The notes below the pieces were generated by a model. It worked only from the letters and a program-made list of their open reading frames with translations. It was not told the origin of the DNA and did no database searches. A DNA stretch of 7,142 bases, taken from contig JAUVNZ010000077.1 in NCBI GenBank assembly GCA_030599435.1, forward strand, positions 1 through 7,142, given 5' to 3'. Shown piece by piece: positions 1 through 5,837 of this stretch. The first letter of the stretch is position 1; every line of letters begins with the position of its first letter. This stretch comes from Gammaproteobacteria bacterium (lineage in GTDB: Bacteria; Pseudomonadota; Gammaproteobacteria; SZUA-152). The translations under genes and the position numbers were made by a program.

Positions 1-53
1 AAAAAAGAATCTGATAATCGTTATGGACAAAATTAAAAAAGAGGTGTTCGACA

Positions 54-1352
54 ATGAGTGCTACTGAAAATATGGCGGTTTTTGCAGTATCACTGGATAC
101 CGTGTGGGTCATTCTTGCGGCCGTGCTGGTGTTTATGATGAATGCAGGATTCGGAATGCTCGAAGCAGGACTTTGCCGGGCAAAGAATACCGTTAATATT
201 TTTGCAAAAAATATTGTCATGTTTGCGATTGCCAGCCTGAGTTTTTGGTTAGTCGGTTTCGGTTTGATGTTTGGGGATGGTAACTCCCTGATGGGAACAA
301 CGGGCTGGATGTTGTCGGGAGAAGATAACAGTCCGGCCATTGGTGAATATTATTACGGTGATTACAGTTCGCTCGGTTGGGCGGCGTTACCTCTTTATGC
401 AAAGGTTTTATTTCAATTGATGTGTGTTGCGGCCTCCGCGCATATTGTTTCGGGCGCGGTTTCGGAACGAATCAAGTTTTTCTCATTCATTGCTTTTTCT
501 ATAGTGCTGGTTGCCATTATATATCCAACCATTGGCCACTGGGTTTGGGGCGGCGGCTGGTTAGGTGATATGGGGTTCACTGACTTTGCAGGTTCTTCAG
601 TAGTGCATTCCGTTGGCGGTTGGGCGGCATTAACAGGCAGCATTGTTTTAGGTGCACGGGCAGGTAAATTTACCCGAGGTGGCCGGGTAGCGCCTATCCC
701 TGGTCACAACCAGGCCATGGCAGCACTGGGAATGTTTCTCCTGTGGTTCGGTTGGTTCGGCTTTAACGCCGGCAGCGCCATGACAGCGGGCAGTGACATT
801 ATCGCTACGGTTGCACTCAACACAACGCTTGCCGCTGCGGCCGGCGTGCTTAGTGCCCTAATTGCGGCCGAGGTGCTTGTCGGCAAACCCGACTTGAGCA
901 TGATTCTTAATGGTTCATTGGCTGGCCTGGTCGCCATTACCGCCGGTTGTGCCGTTGTCAGTACCAGTGGTGCAGTGATCATCGGGCTTGTCGCCGGTGT
1001 TCTGGTCGTTTACTTCATCATGTATCTCGATAAACGTCGCATAGATGATCCCGTTGGTGTGATTCCGGTACATCTCGTCAACGGTATCTGGGGAACACTG
1101 GCCGTTGGTTTGTTTAGCCTGAAGGATGGTTTCTTTTATACCGGTGAACTTTCATTGTTGATTGTTCAACTGACTGGGATTGCAGCGATTGCTGTCTTTG
1201 CAGGTGTTGGCAGCTATTTTGTCTGGCGTCTGGTCAGCCTGCTTTTGGGTGGCTTGCGCGTTAGTCAGGAGGAAGAGCACGTTGGTCTTGATATTAGTGA
1301 ACACGGTATGGAAGCGTATCCAAGCAGTTCTGGACCAAGGAGCCTCTATTAA
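54..1352 (+). CDS. amt: Ammonium transporter, Amt family
   Basis: This 432-residue inner-membrane channel/transporter carries ammonium (as NH3 or NH4+) into the cell. The Amt/MEP/Rh family hallmarks are all visible. An N-terminal GFGMLEAGL..AKN motif lies at about residues 32-45. The family signature starts DFAGSSVVH at 177 and ends at R202. Both pore histidines are present, H185 and H340 (in DDPVGVIPVH). W165 in the WGGG motif and the WFGWFGFNAGSA stretch at 231-242 are also kept. About eleven membrane segments fit the length. The cytoplasmic tail keeps the VGLDISEHGMEAYP pattern that contacts GlnK in the family. A GAGG ribosome site at 41-44 supports the ATG at 54. No glnK is visible, but only 53 bases lie upstream. 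Two further + strand genes follow without a visible terminator. Family assignment is firm; regulation by PII is an inference from the family. Confidence 0.96.
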   Translation: MSATENMAVFAVSLDTVWVILAAVLVFMMNAGFGMLEAGLCRAKNTVNIFAKNIVMFAIASLSFWLVGFGLMFGDGNSLMGTTGWMLSGEDNSPAIGEYYYGDYSSLGWAALPLYAKVLFQLMCVAASAHIVSGAVSERIKFFSFIAFSIVLVAIIYPTIGHWVWGGGWLGDMGFTDFAGSSVVHSVGGWAALTGSIVLGARAGKFTRGGRVAPIPGHNQAMAALGMFLLWFGWFGFNAGSAMTAGSDIIATVALNTTLAAAAGVLSALIAAEVLVGKPDLSMILNGSLAGLVAITAGCAVVSTSGAVIIGLVAGVLVVYFIMYLDKRRIDDPVGVIPVHLVNGIWGTLAVGLFSLKDGFFYTGELSLLIVQLTGIAAIAVFAGVGSYFVWRLVSLLLGGLRVSQEEEHVGLDISEHGMEAYPSSSGPRSLY

Positions 1353-1429
1353 TATGAGAGGCAAGGTGAGAAATAAGATGAACAATAAGATTGGCAATTT
1401 CGATTAGAAAATGTTGAAGGAGAATTAAA

Positions 1430-2089
1430 GTGGGCTGGTTAATATTCTTTTTTTGCTGGATCTTGTTCCTTTGGCTGTATCGCTACAGTGAGAGGAATAA
1501 GCAGCTACGGGCACAGTCAACGCAGGTCGATAAACGCATGGATTATGGCTCAATAAAACACGACTTTGATGAAAGCATGAAGTCATTCAATGATGCCGAG
1601 GATTTCAAAACGCGACTTGCTCATATTGATCGTGCCATCAGTTACCTTGAGCAGATGGAGGAGATGTTGCCGGGAAAACATTCATCCGATCAACTCGATG
1701 AATTGCTTTCCTTAAAACAGGCGTTAACCCATTCCGGTATTAAGGGACGATTTCAGGAGTCAATGCGTAAGGCTCGTGAGTCCACCAGCACTGTAGCCAA
1801 AGTCAACTATGCAACATCGGCACAGGCCGTTCTGAGCGAAGGATTAAATTTGGGACTTGACGAAAAGACATTAACGGATGAGATCGAGGAATCCAATGAT
1901 TTTGTCAATCAGTTGCAATATGACGAATATCTCGCCAAGGCCAGCAAGGAAGAAGATAAGGGGAATATAAAAGGTGCGATTGACCAATATCAGGTGGCAC
2001 TGTATTTCCTAAAGATGGCCCATATGGGAAGCGAAAAGCAGGAAACGCTGGCAAATGAAATTGAGAACAAATTACAGAAGCTTTCTTAA
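1430..2089 (+). CDS. Unrecognised single-pass membrane protein with helical/TPR-like tail
   Basis: I do not recognise this 219-residue protein. It starts with GTG, supported by an AAGGAGAA ribosome site at 1417-1424. Residues 2-17 are strongly hydrophobic (WLIFFFCWILFLWLY). A basic stretch with two Arg, one Lys and one more Arg follows at 18-27. By the positive-inside rule this suggests a membrane anchor with the C-terminal domain in the cytoplasm. The rest is charged and looks almost wholly helical. Residues about 163-195 (YDEYLAKASKEEDKGN, then IKGAIDQYQVAL) resemble one degenerate tetratricopeptide-type helix pair. It lies 77 bases after amt and 52 bases before the SPFH gene's ribosome-site region, so it may be co-transcribed with both. 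A scaffold or partner role with the SPFH protein is possible, but nothing in the sequence proves it. Being a real gene is well supported by its start, length and spacing. Confidence 0.8.
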   Translation: MGWLIFFFCWILFLWLYRYSERNKQLRAQSTQVDKRMDYGSIKHDFDESMKSFNDAEDFKTRLAHIDRAISYLEQMEEMLPGKHSSDQLDELLSLKQALTHSGIKGRFQESMRKARESTSTVAKVNYATSAQAVLSEGLNLGLDEKTLTDEIEESNDFVNQLQYDEYLAKASKEEDKGNIKGAIDQYQVALYFLKMAHMGSEKQETLANEIENKLQKLS

Positions 2090-2141
2090 TAAATTTCTAA
2101 GTTTTTTAAATGAAAAGAGTAAGTGAATAGCGGAGACGATC

Positions 2142-3557
2142 ATGGAAAATAATGAAACGCAGGGTAATATAAACAAGTTTGGGGGAAAAACACTATTGAC
2201 TGGTTTGCTGGCAGCCGTTCTTGTTGCTGCGGGTGCAACCGGTCTTCTGGAAACCAATGAGGCTGGTTATATCACGGTTAAACAATCGGTTATGACCGGA
2301 AAGGTTTCCATCATTTCTGAGCCGGGCCTGTTTTGTCAGTGCTTTGGTACGATTACAAAGTACCATGAGGCGGGCACTGTTAAGTTTGCACAAGCGGATC
2401 AAATAAAAGGTCCTGATGGAGTGCTGATTGAACGACCCAGCAAAAATAAAGAAAAGGATCCTTCAATCTCCAGCGAAATCGAAGTGCGTTTCAACGATGG
2501 TGGCCTGGGCTGGATCTCGGTGATGACCTTGTTTGACCTGCCAACCGATCAAGATCAGTTAGGACTTGTGCATAAAAAATTCAGGAATTATAAAAACCTC
2601 ATTGAGACAGGGATCAAACCCACTATTGAAGAGTCTGTGGTACTTACTGCTGCACTGATGAATTCGGGTGAATCGTACACCACCAAACGCGCTATTTTCT
2701 CCGAATGGGCCAAGGGGCAGCTGACCAAAGGCACCTATATTACCGAGGAGCTTAGCCGAACAGAACAAGCGCCAGCGACTGATGTCGTCGAAAATAATGT
2801 CGTTAGGGTGAAAACAGAAGGTGGTGTACAACTCAGAAATGAGAGCCCGCTTGAACGCTATGGCATCAAGTTCAAGCAATTTCAGGTTACCAGTATTCGT
2901 TATGAAGCCGAGACCGAAAACCTGATTAAAATTAAGAGAGAGGCGCTGCAGCAGACGATAGTCGCCAAAATAGCGGCTGAAAGGGCAAAACAGGAAAGGT
3001 TGGCCGCTGAAGAGTTTGGTAAAAAGAAAGTCACCATTGCTGAATACGATGCCATGGTGAAAAAGAAAAAATCGGAAGTTGCGGCTGAAGAAGAGAAGTC
3101 CGTGGCCATCATTAATGCTGAGCGGAAACTTGCGGTAGCAAAAGTAATGAAACAAAAAGATCTTGGTACAGCTAATAAAAAAGTTGAGCTCGAAAAACTC
3201 GCCAAGGCCAAGGCCGTTGTCGCTGCTGAAAAGAACGTCAAGGTTGCTAAGCTCAATGCCCAGGCAGCCAAACATAATAAGCAGGCGCATATCCTTGATG
3301 GCCAGGGCCTGGGCGAACAAAGACGACTCATCTATAAAGCCGATGGTGCCCTGCAGCAGAAGCTGGATGCCTACGTGAAGGTTATGTCGGTATTGTCAAA
3401 AGAGTTAGGCAAGCAAAAATGGGTGCCTGATATTGTCATGGGTGAAAGTGGCAAAGGTGCAAAAAGCCAGGGTAACGCTGCAGCAGGATTCATGAACCTG
3501 TGGATGATGAAAACGGCAAAAGATCTTGGGGTTGAAATGATGGGGAGTAAGAAGTAG
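2142..3557 (+). CDS. SPFH/band 7 (prohibitin-like) membrane protein
   Basis: This 471-residue protein has the layout of the SPFH (stomatin/prohibitin/flotillin/HflKC) superfamily. It has a short polar N-terminus, one membrane segment at about 17-35, a beta-rich SPFH-like domain at about 40-255, and a long coiled coil at about 256-385. The coil is very rich in Ala, Lys and Glu (for example IAAERAKQERLAAEE and LEKLAKAKAVVAAEK). The passage GVQLRNESPLERYGIKFKQFQV leading into IRYEAETENLIKIKREA is typical of the SPFH-to-coil junction. A more hydrophobic, Met-rich end follows (about 447-468). Such proteins build ring- or cage-like oligomers that organise membrane proteins and quality control. A GGAG site at 2132-2135 supports the ATG. 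It is the last gene of the amt-led run. The exact subfamily and client are unknown; it is not clearly HflK, HflC, FloT or YbbK. Confidence 0.85.
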   Translation: MENNETQGNINKFGGKTLLTGLLAAVLVAAGATGLLETNEAGYITVKQSVMTGKVSIISEPGLFCQCFGTITKYHEAGTVKFAQADQIKGPDGVLIERPSKNKEKDPSISSEIEVRFNDGGLGWISVMTLFDLPTDQDQLGLVHKKFRNYKNLIETGIKPTIEESVVLTAALMNSGESYTTKRAIFSEWAKGQLTKGTYITEELSRTEQAPATDVVENNVVRVKTEGGVQLRNESPLERYGIKFKQFQVTSIRYEAETENLIKIKREALQQTIVAKIAAERAKQERLAAEEFGKKKVTIAEYDAMVKKKKSEVAAEEEKSVAIINAERKLAVAKVMKQKDLGTANKKVELEKLAKAKAVVAAEKNVKVAKLNAQAAKHNKQAHILDGQGLGEQRRLIYKADGALQQKLDAYVKVMSVLSKELGKQKWVPDIVMGESGKGAKSQGNAAAGFMNLWMMKTAKDLGVEMMGSKK

Positions 3558-3599
3558 TCATCAGTTTCAAACAAGAACCCTGTATAGATTCGGTACGGC

Positions 3600-3626
3600 C
3601 AGGATTCGTATACGACAACTATCCTG
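3600..3626. repeat. Nested inverted repeat after the SPFH gene
   Basis: CAGGAT at 3600-3605 pairs with ATCCTG at 3621-3626. The loop contains a perfect 10-base palindrome, TCGTATACGA, at 3606-3615. It lies 43 bases after the SPFH stop codon. No T-run follows, so it is not a standard intrinsic terminator. It could be a weak terminator, a protein-binding site or chance. Confidence 0.35.
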
Positions 3627-3655
3627 ATAAAGAGGTTACCTAACCGTTTCCGGAT

Positions 3656-3674
3656 CCTGTGTTTCAAGCACAGG
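3656..3674. repeat. Small hairpin, 6-bp stem and 7-nt loop
   Basis: CCTGTG (3656-3661) and CACAGG (3669-3674) form a perfect 6-bp stem around the loop TTTCAAG. No T-tract follows, so it is a poor intrinsic terminator. It looks superficially like an anticodon arm, but no tRNA could be built around it. Role unknown. Confidence 0.3.
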
Positions 3675-3784
3675 TTGCCCGAAGTGGTCTGTTATAGCCG
3701 ATCAGTGTGTAATTTTCAGGTTTTTGCAGATCAAATATTGAGCAATTCTGGGATAAATATGGGACACTTTGAACATTACTTCGT

Positions 3785-3819
3785 GTGATCTGATGTGATC
3801 CAGAGTGATGCTAGGTGAT
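3785..3819. repeat. Four GTGAT repeats at an exact 10-base period
   Basis: GTGAT occurs at 3785, 3795, 3805 and 3815, so all four copies lie on the same face of the DNA helix. The five bases between copies vary, so this is not a simple copied satellite. The positions before and after (3775 and 3825) do not continue the pattern. Direct repeats of about 10-11 bases are the usual layout for tandem binding of OmpR/PhoB-type regulators. Whether any protein binds here is unknown. The fourth copy runs into the presumed 5' end of the tRNA remnant. Confidence 0.55.
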
Positions 3820-3930
3820 AGCTTTTTCAGTGGTTTAAGAAGAAGGTCCTTTAAATCAATGCCCTTAAAGTGGGCTTGAAAACCGTTGACGGGCAACCGT
3901 CCGGGGGTTCGAATCCCAATAGACATGGGC
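3814..3930 (+). pseudogene. Decayed tRNA-Ser(UGA) gene with a 27-base insertion
   Basis: The block 3875-3917 reads as the 3' half of a serine tRNA. It has anticodon loop CTTGAAA (anticodon TGA at 3877-3879), a serine-type long variable arm GACGG-GCAA-CCGTC at 3888-3901, and T-loop TTCGAAT at 3908-3914. Upstream, CAGTGGTTTAAG (3828-3839), five more bases and GGTC (3845-3848) match the spacing of a serine tRNA D-arm and the 5' side of the anticodon stem. Between them sit 27 extra bases (about 3848-3874); removing them restores four of five anticodon-stem pairs. The acceptor strands (about GGTGATA and TAGACAT) do not pair, two T-stem pairs are lost, and no CCA follows. It therefore cannot be a normal tRNA. 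The comparison is with the tRNA-Ser(UGA) pattern from memory. An integration scar or a dead gene copy are both possible. Confidence 0.55.
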
Positions 3931-3955
3931 AAGGATTGTTCCAGACAATCCTTTT
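3931..3955 (+). terminator. Intrinsic terminator-like hairpin after the tRNA remnant
   Basis: AAGGATTGT (3931-3939) and ACAATCCTT (3945-3953) form a perfect 9-bp stem around the loop TCCAG, ending in TTTT (3952-3955). The T-run is short and the stem only moderately GC-rich, so strength is uncertain. It fits rightward transcription through the tRNA remnant and lies between convergent genes. A second small hairpin (CCCACA/TGTGGG, 3962-3977) follows. Confidence 0.55.
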
Positions 3956-4042
3956 GCATTCCCCACATCCCTGTGGGTTATGTGCAGGTGCCGCGAGAGC
4001 ATTTATGCCCTGTGGGTACAAGGATGTGTAAAGTGGTGTCGC

Positions 4043-5209
4043 TTAAATATTATGTGCTCGCTTTAAAGCAAGCCGAGTAAATACTGGCCCTATAATTTCA
4101 AAAAACACCGTTGAGCTGATAATAACTGATAAAAGTACCTGACGATATTCAGGGAAGTAGTTTGAGGCCACAAGCGCCATGCCTATTGCGACACCAGCCT
4201 GTGGGAATAAAGCAACGCCCATCCAGTTTTTTGTAGCCTTGTCAGCCCCGCTGAATTGGCTACCGATCCTGGCGCCGAGGATTTTTCCAGCGGCTCGACA
4301 TAAAATATAAATAACACCAATTAACCCGATTTCTTTCATCGTGCTGAGTTCAAGCGATGCCCCGGCAAGGACAAAAAAGACAACCATAAATGGCCATTCA
4401 ATACCTTCGATAGTGTGAAATGGATACTCGTGATGTTTAGCAACGTTCGCTATTACCGCACCGAGTACCATTGATGTAATCAAAAAAGACACCTCAAGCC
4501 AGATGGCCAGGCCACCACAAACGAAAACAAGACCGAGAGCTTCAGTTAAGATTGGTTGCCCTGGTTTAATCCTTCCTGTTAAATATGCAGCAGGTAGTCC
4601 AATTAATACTCCCAATATTACCGCGCCACCAATTTCTTTTGTTGCCATCAACAAGGGTGATATGTCTTCACCATGGCCATTTAATGCCGTCACTACGGCC
4701 ATTCCAATAGCAAATAGCACTAAAGCCCAAATGTCATCGAGTGCAACGATGGAAAGTAGAATGTCCCTAAATGGGGTTTTATCGTCCGTCTCTATGACGA
4801 CATCAAGAACTGCCGCTGGCGCAGTAGCTGATGCAATACAACCTAATAAGATTGCAATCTCTTTTGAAACTCCGGCCCATATAAGACCCAGACTCACAAT
4901 TGTTGCGGTTACAATTGCAGCACCGATGGAAATCCACAACACTTTACCTGCTGATTTTTTTAGGGAGTCCGTGGTGAGCTTGCCACCTAACAGAAAACCC
5001 ACCATGAGCAGCGCCATATCAGCAATAATTTCAAAATGCTTAATAAATGCTGACGGAACAACATCAATTACTTCCTTCCCAATAATTACCCCAAAAATTA
5101 GCAAGAGTGTTACTCGAGGCAGGAAGGAACGTCGTCCTAATGTGGATGTCACTAAACCAAGCAGAAGAATTCCGCCAAGTGTTAAAAGAAATTGAGATGT
5201 TGATTGCAT
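4043..5209 (-). CDS. Cation:proton antiporter, CPA2 (NapA/Kef-like) family
   Basis: This inner-membrane protein exchanges a monovalent cation (Na+ or K+) for protons, as in the Na+/H+ exchanger family. I prefer the ATG at 5209 (388 residues), which has an AGGCG ribosome site 8 bases before it. A GTG at 5224 would give 393 residues but has no ribosome site. Numbering from the ATG, about 12-13 hydrophobic segments are visible. The broken-helix motif SATAPAAVLD lies at 127-136. The ion-binding pair D158-D159 sits in ALDDIWALVLF. Later come the conserved RAAGK (305-309) and LFPQAGVAIGMAL (334-346) stretches. An Asp-Asp pair is typical of electrogenic exchangers such as NapA and NhaA, whereas Kef proteins usually have another residue at the first position. 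There is no RCK/TrkA-N regulatory domain, so it is a bare transport domain. It stands alone on the minus strand. Ion preference cannot be read from sequence. Confidence 0.9.
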   Translation of the reverse strand: MQSTSQFLLTLGGILLLGLVTSTLGRRSFLPRVTLLLIFGVIIGKEVIDVVPSAFIKHFEIIADMALLMVGFLLGGKLTTDSLKKSAGKVLWISIGAAIVTATIVSLGLIWAGVSKEIAILLGCIASATAPAAVLDVVIETDDKTPFRDILLSIVALDDIWALVLFAIGMAVVTALNGHGEDISPLLMATKEIGGAVILGVLIGLPAAYLTGRIKPGQPILTEALGLVFVCGGLAIWLEVSFLITSMVLGAVIANVAKHHEYPFHTIEGIEWPFMVVFFVLAGASLELSTMKEIGLIGVIYILCRAAGKILGARIGSQFSGADKATKNWMGVALFPQAGVAIGMALVASNYFPEYRQVLLSVIISSTVFFEIIGPVFTRLALKRAHNI

Positions 5210-5240
5210 GCCAAACGCCTGCACATATATTTTTGAACGA

Positions 5241-5269
5241 GTTATTTTATATATTTAACAGTTATTTTA
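5241..5269. repeat. GTTATTTTA direct repeat upstream of the antiporter
   Basis: GTTATTTTA occurs at 5241-5249 and 5261-5269, two helical turns apart, in a very AT-rich stretch 30-60 bases upstream of the antiporter start. The position suits a promoter or regulator site for that gene. I could not find a convincing -35/-10 pair on the minus strand, so the promoter is not placed. Confidence 0.3.
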
Positions 5270-5353
5270 CGGATCCATCAGGGCAGTATAGTTAACTTCC
5301 TGGTCCCCCATAATGATCTTGAATTTCTTTAAAATATATAAAAATGGGTGTGC

Positions 5354-5371
5354 CTGAGTTTCTGGTCTCAG
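5354..5371 (-). terminator. Weak hairpin after the LysR-like remnant
   Basis: Read on the minus strand, CTGAG-(8 bases)-CTCAG starts directly after the TGA of the LysR-like fragment. It is followed nine bases later by a short T-run (ATTTTTAT). The stem is only 5 bp. It may be a leftover terminator of the lost gene. Confidence 0.25.
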
Positions 5372-5482
5372 TCATGCTGCTTTGTTGGGTTTCTCCCGCA
5401 ATAAGTGGATAAATGCTTCCGAAACCGGGCTATCCAGGTTGGAGCGAACGCGTGCTATTGAGATATCAAACACCCTCACACT
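5372..5482 (-). pseudogene. C-terminal remnant, probably of a LysR-type regulator
   Basis: Leftward from 5482 to a TGA at 5374-5372, one frame reads SVRVFDISIARVRSNL, then DSPVSEAFIHLLREKPNKAA. The part SPVSEAFIHLLRE closely resembles the usual end of LysR-type regulators (a Ser-Pro followed by an Ala-Phe-Ile-x-x-Leu helix). The frame stays open only back to a TAG at 5521-5519, far too short for the roughly 300-residue family. There is also no start signal, and the promoter for the PqqD-like gene lies over its upstream end. I read it as the tail of a deleted regulator. The frame was recognised by eye from about 30 residues, so a chance resemblance remains possible. Confidence 0.4.
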
Positions 5483-5503
5483 TATCAGAATAGCTGCTAT
5501 ACT
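5475..5503 (+). promoter_or_regulatory. Sigma70-type promoter with extended -10
   Basis: The -10 box TATACT lies at 5498-5503, preceded by TGC at 5495-5497 (extended -10). Exactly 17 bases upstream is CTCACA (5475-5480), matching TTGACA at four of six positions. Transcription would start near 5509-5511, giving a leader of about 37 bases before the PqqD-like gene. Confidence 0.65.
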
Positions 5504-5504
5504 G

Positions 5505-5526
5505 AATATTAGAAACCGCTAATATT
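5505..5526. promoter_or_regulatory. Perfect inverted repeat at the promoter start site (likely operator)
   Basis: AATATTAG (5505-5512) and CTAATATT (5519-5526) are perfect 8-base arms around the spacer AAACCG. The repeat begins one base after the -10 box and covers the expected transcription start. A transcript starting near 5510 would lack most of the left arm, so a DNA operator for a dimeric repressor is more likely than an RNA hairpin. The protein is unknown. Confidence 0.55.
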
Positions 5527-5527
5527 T

Positions 5528-5546
5528 AAAAAAAAGGGGGGGAAGT
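5528..5546 (+). promoter_or_regulatory. A8G7 tract forming the ribosome binding site
   Basis: Eight A (5528-5535) are followed by seven G (5536-5542) and AAGT, then the ATG at 5547. The G-run and GGAAG serve as the Shine-Dalgarno sequence. Paired homopolymer runs are prone to slippage, which would change the spacing to the start codon. Confidence 0.5.
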
Positions 5547-5837
5547 ATGACGAATTCCAAAGATTTGGGCTCATCATCTGGCTCTGAGTTATTCCCGCCA
5601 CTGGATGTGTTGAATCGCCTGGCAGTAAGTGAGAGTGGTTTCGTTTTTGATCCCTCTAGCGGCCACAATTTCACCGTGAATGAAACTGGTCTGTTTTTGT
5701 TGCGCCTTCTGTTGAAGGAGCAGCGCCTCGATCAAATACTCGAAACCCTGCATAATGAATTTGACGCTGATCCACGGGACATAGAACGTGATGTCATCGA
5801 GTTTGTTAGCGCCTTGCGTGAGAACGTGGGGGCCTAA
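5547..5837 (+). CDS. PqqD-like peptide-binding protein (RiPP recognition element fold)
   Basis: This 96-residue cytoplasmic protein matches the PqqD family in length and pattern. After a Ser-rich N-terminus (1-14), residues 22-39 (LNRLAVSESGFVFDPSSG) form the expected strand region. FTVNETGLFLLRLL (42-55) follows with the family's Asn-x-Thr-Gly turn into a helix. The last helices are LDQILETLHNEFDADP (61-76) and IERDVIEFVSALRE (79-92). PqqD proteins use a small winged-helix domain to bind the leader of a precursor peptide and present it to a modifying enzyme. In PQQ synthesis that enzyme is a radical SAM protein; none is seen here. The stop codon overlaps the ATP-grasp start (TAATG), so the two are probably translationally coupled and act together. 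It is the first gene after a clear promoter. Its client peptide is unknown. Confidence 0.85.
   Translation: MTNSKDLGSSSGSELFPPLDVLNRLAVSESGFVFDPSSGHNFTVNETGLFLLRLLLKEQRLDQILETLHNEFDADPRDIERDVIEFVSALRENVGA

Noticed and set aside
1..36. Possible last codons of an upstream gene (frame 1, KKESDNRYGQN then TAA)
   Set aside because: Eleven codons at the window edge could be a gene end, but another frame is also open there, so it cannot be supported.
1354..1407. 17-codon frame between amt and the next gene
   Set aside because: It has no ribosome site of its own beyond the end of amt, a very short Lys/Asn-rich product, and no known counterpart. Treated as spacer.
2559..3320. 253-codon open frame on the minus strand within the SPFH gene
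   Set aside because: It is the antisense shadow of the Lys/Ala-rich coiled-coil gene. Its product is Phe/Leu-rich without a family pattern, and the + strand protein is clearly real.
3656..3674. Hairpin with TCA in a 7-base loop, as in a selenocysteine tRNA anticodon arm
   Set aside because: No T-arm (GGTTCGA-like), acceptor pairing or long variable arm could be placed around it, so it is not selC.
4503..5195. 230-codon + strand open frame opposite the antiporter
   Set aside because: The product is a Ser/Thr/Pro-rich composition typical of an antisense frame, and the minus-strand antiporter has conserved motifs throughout.
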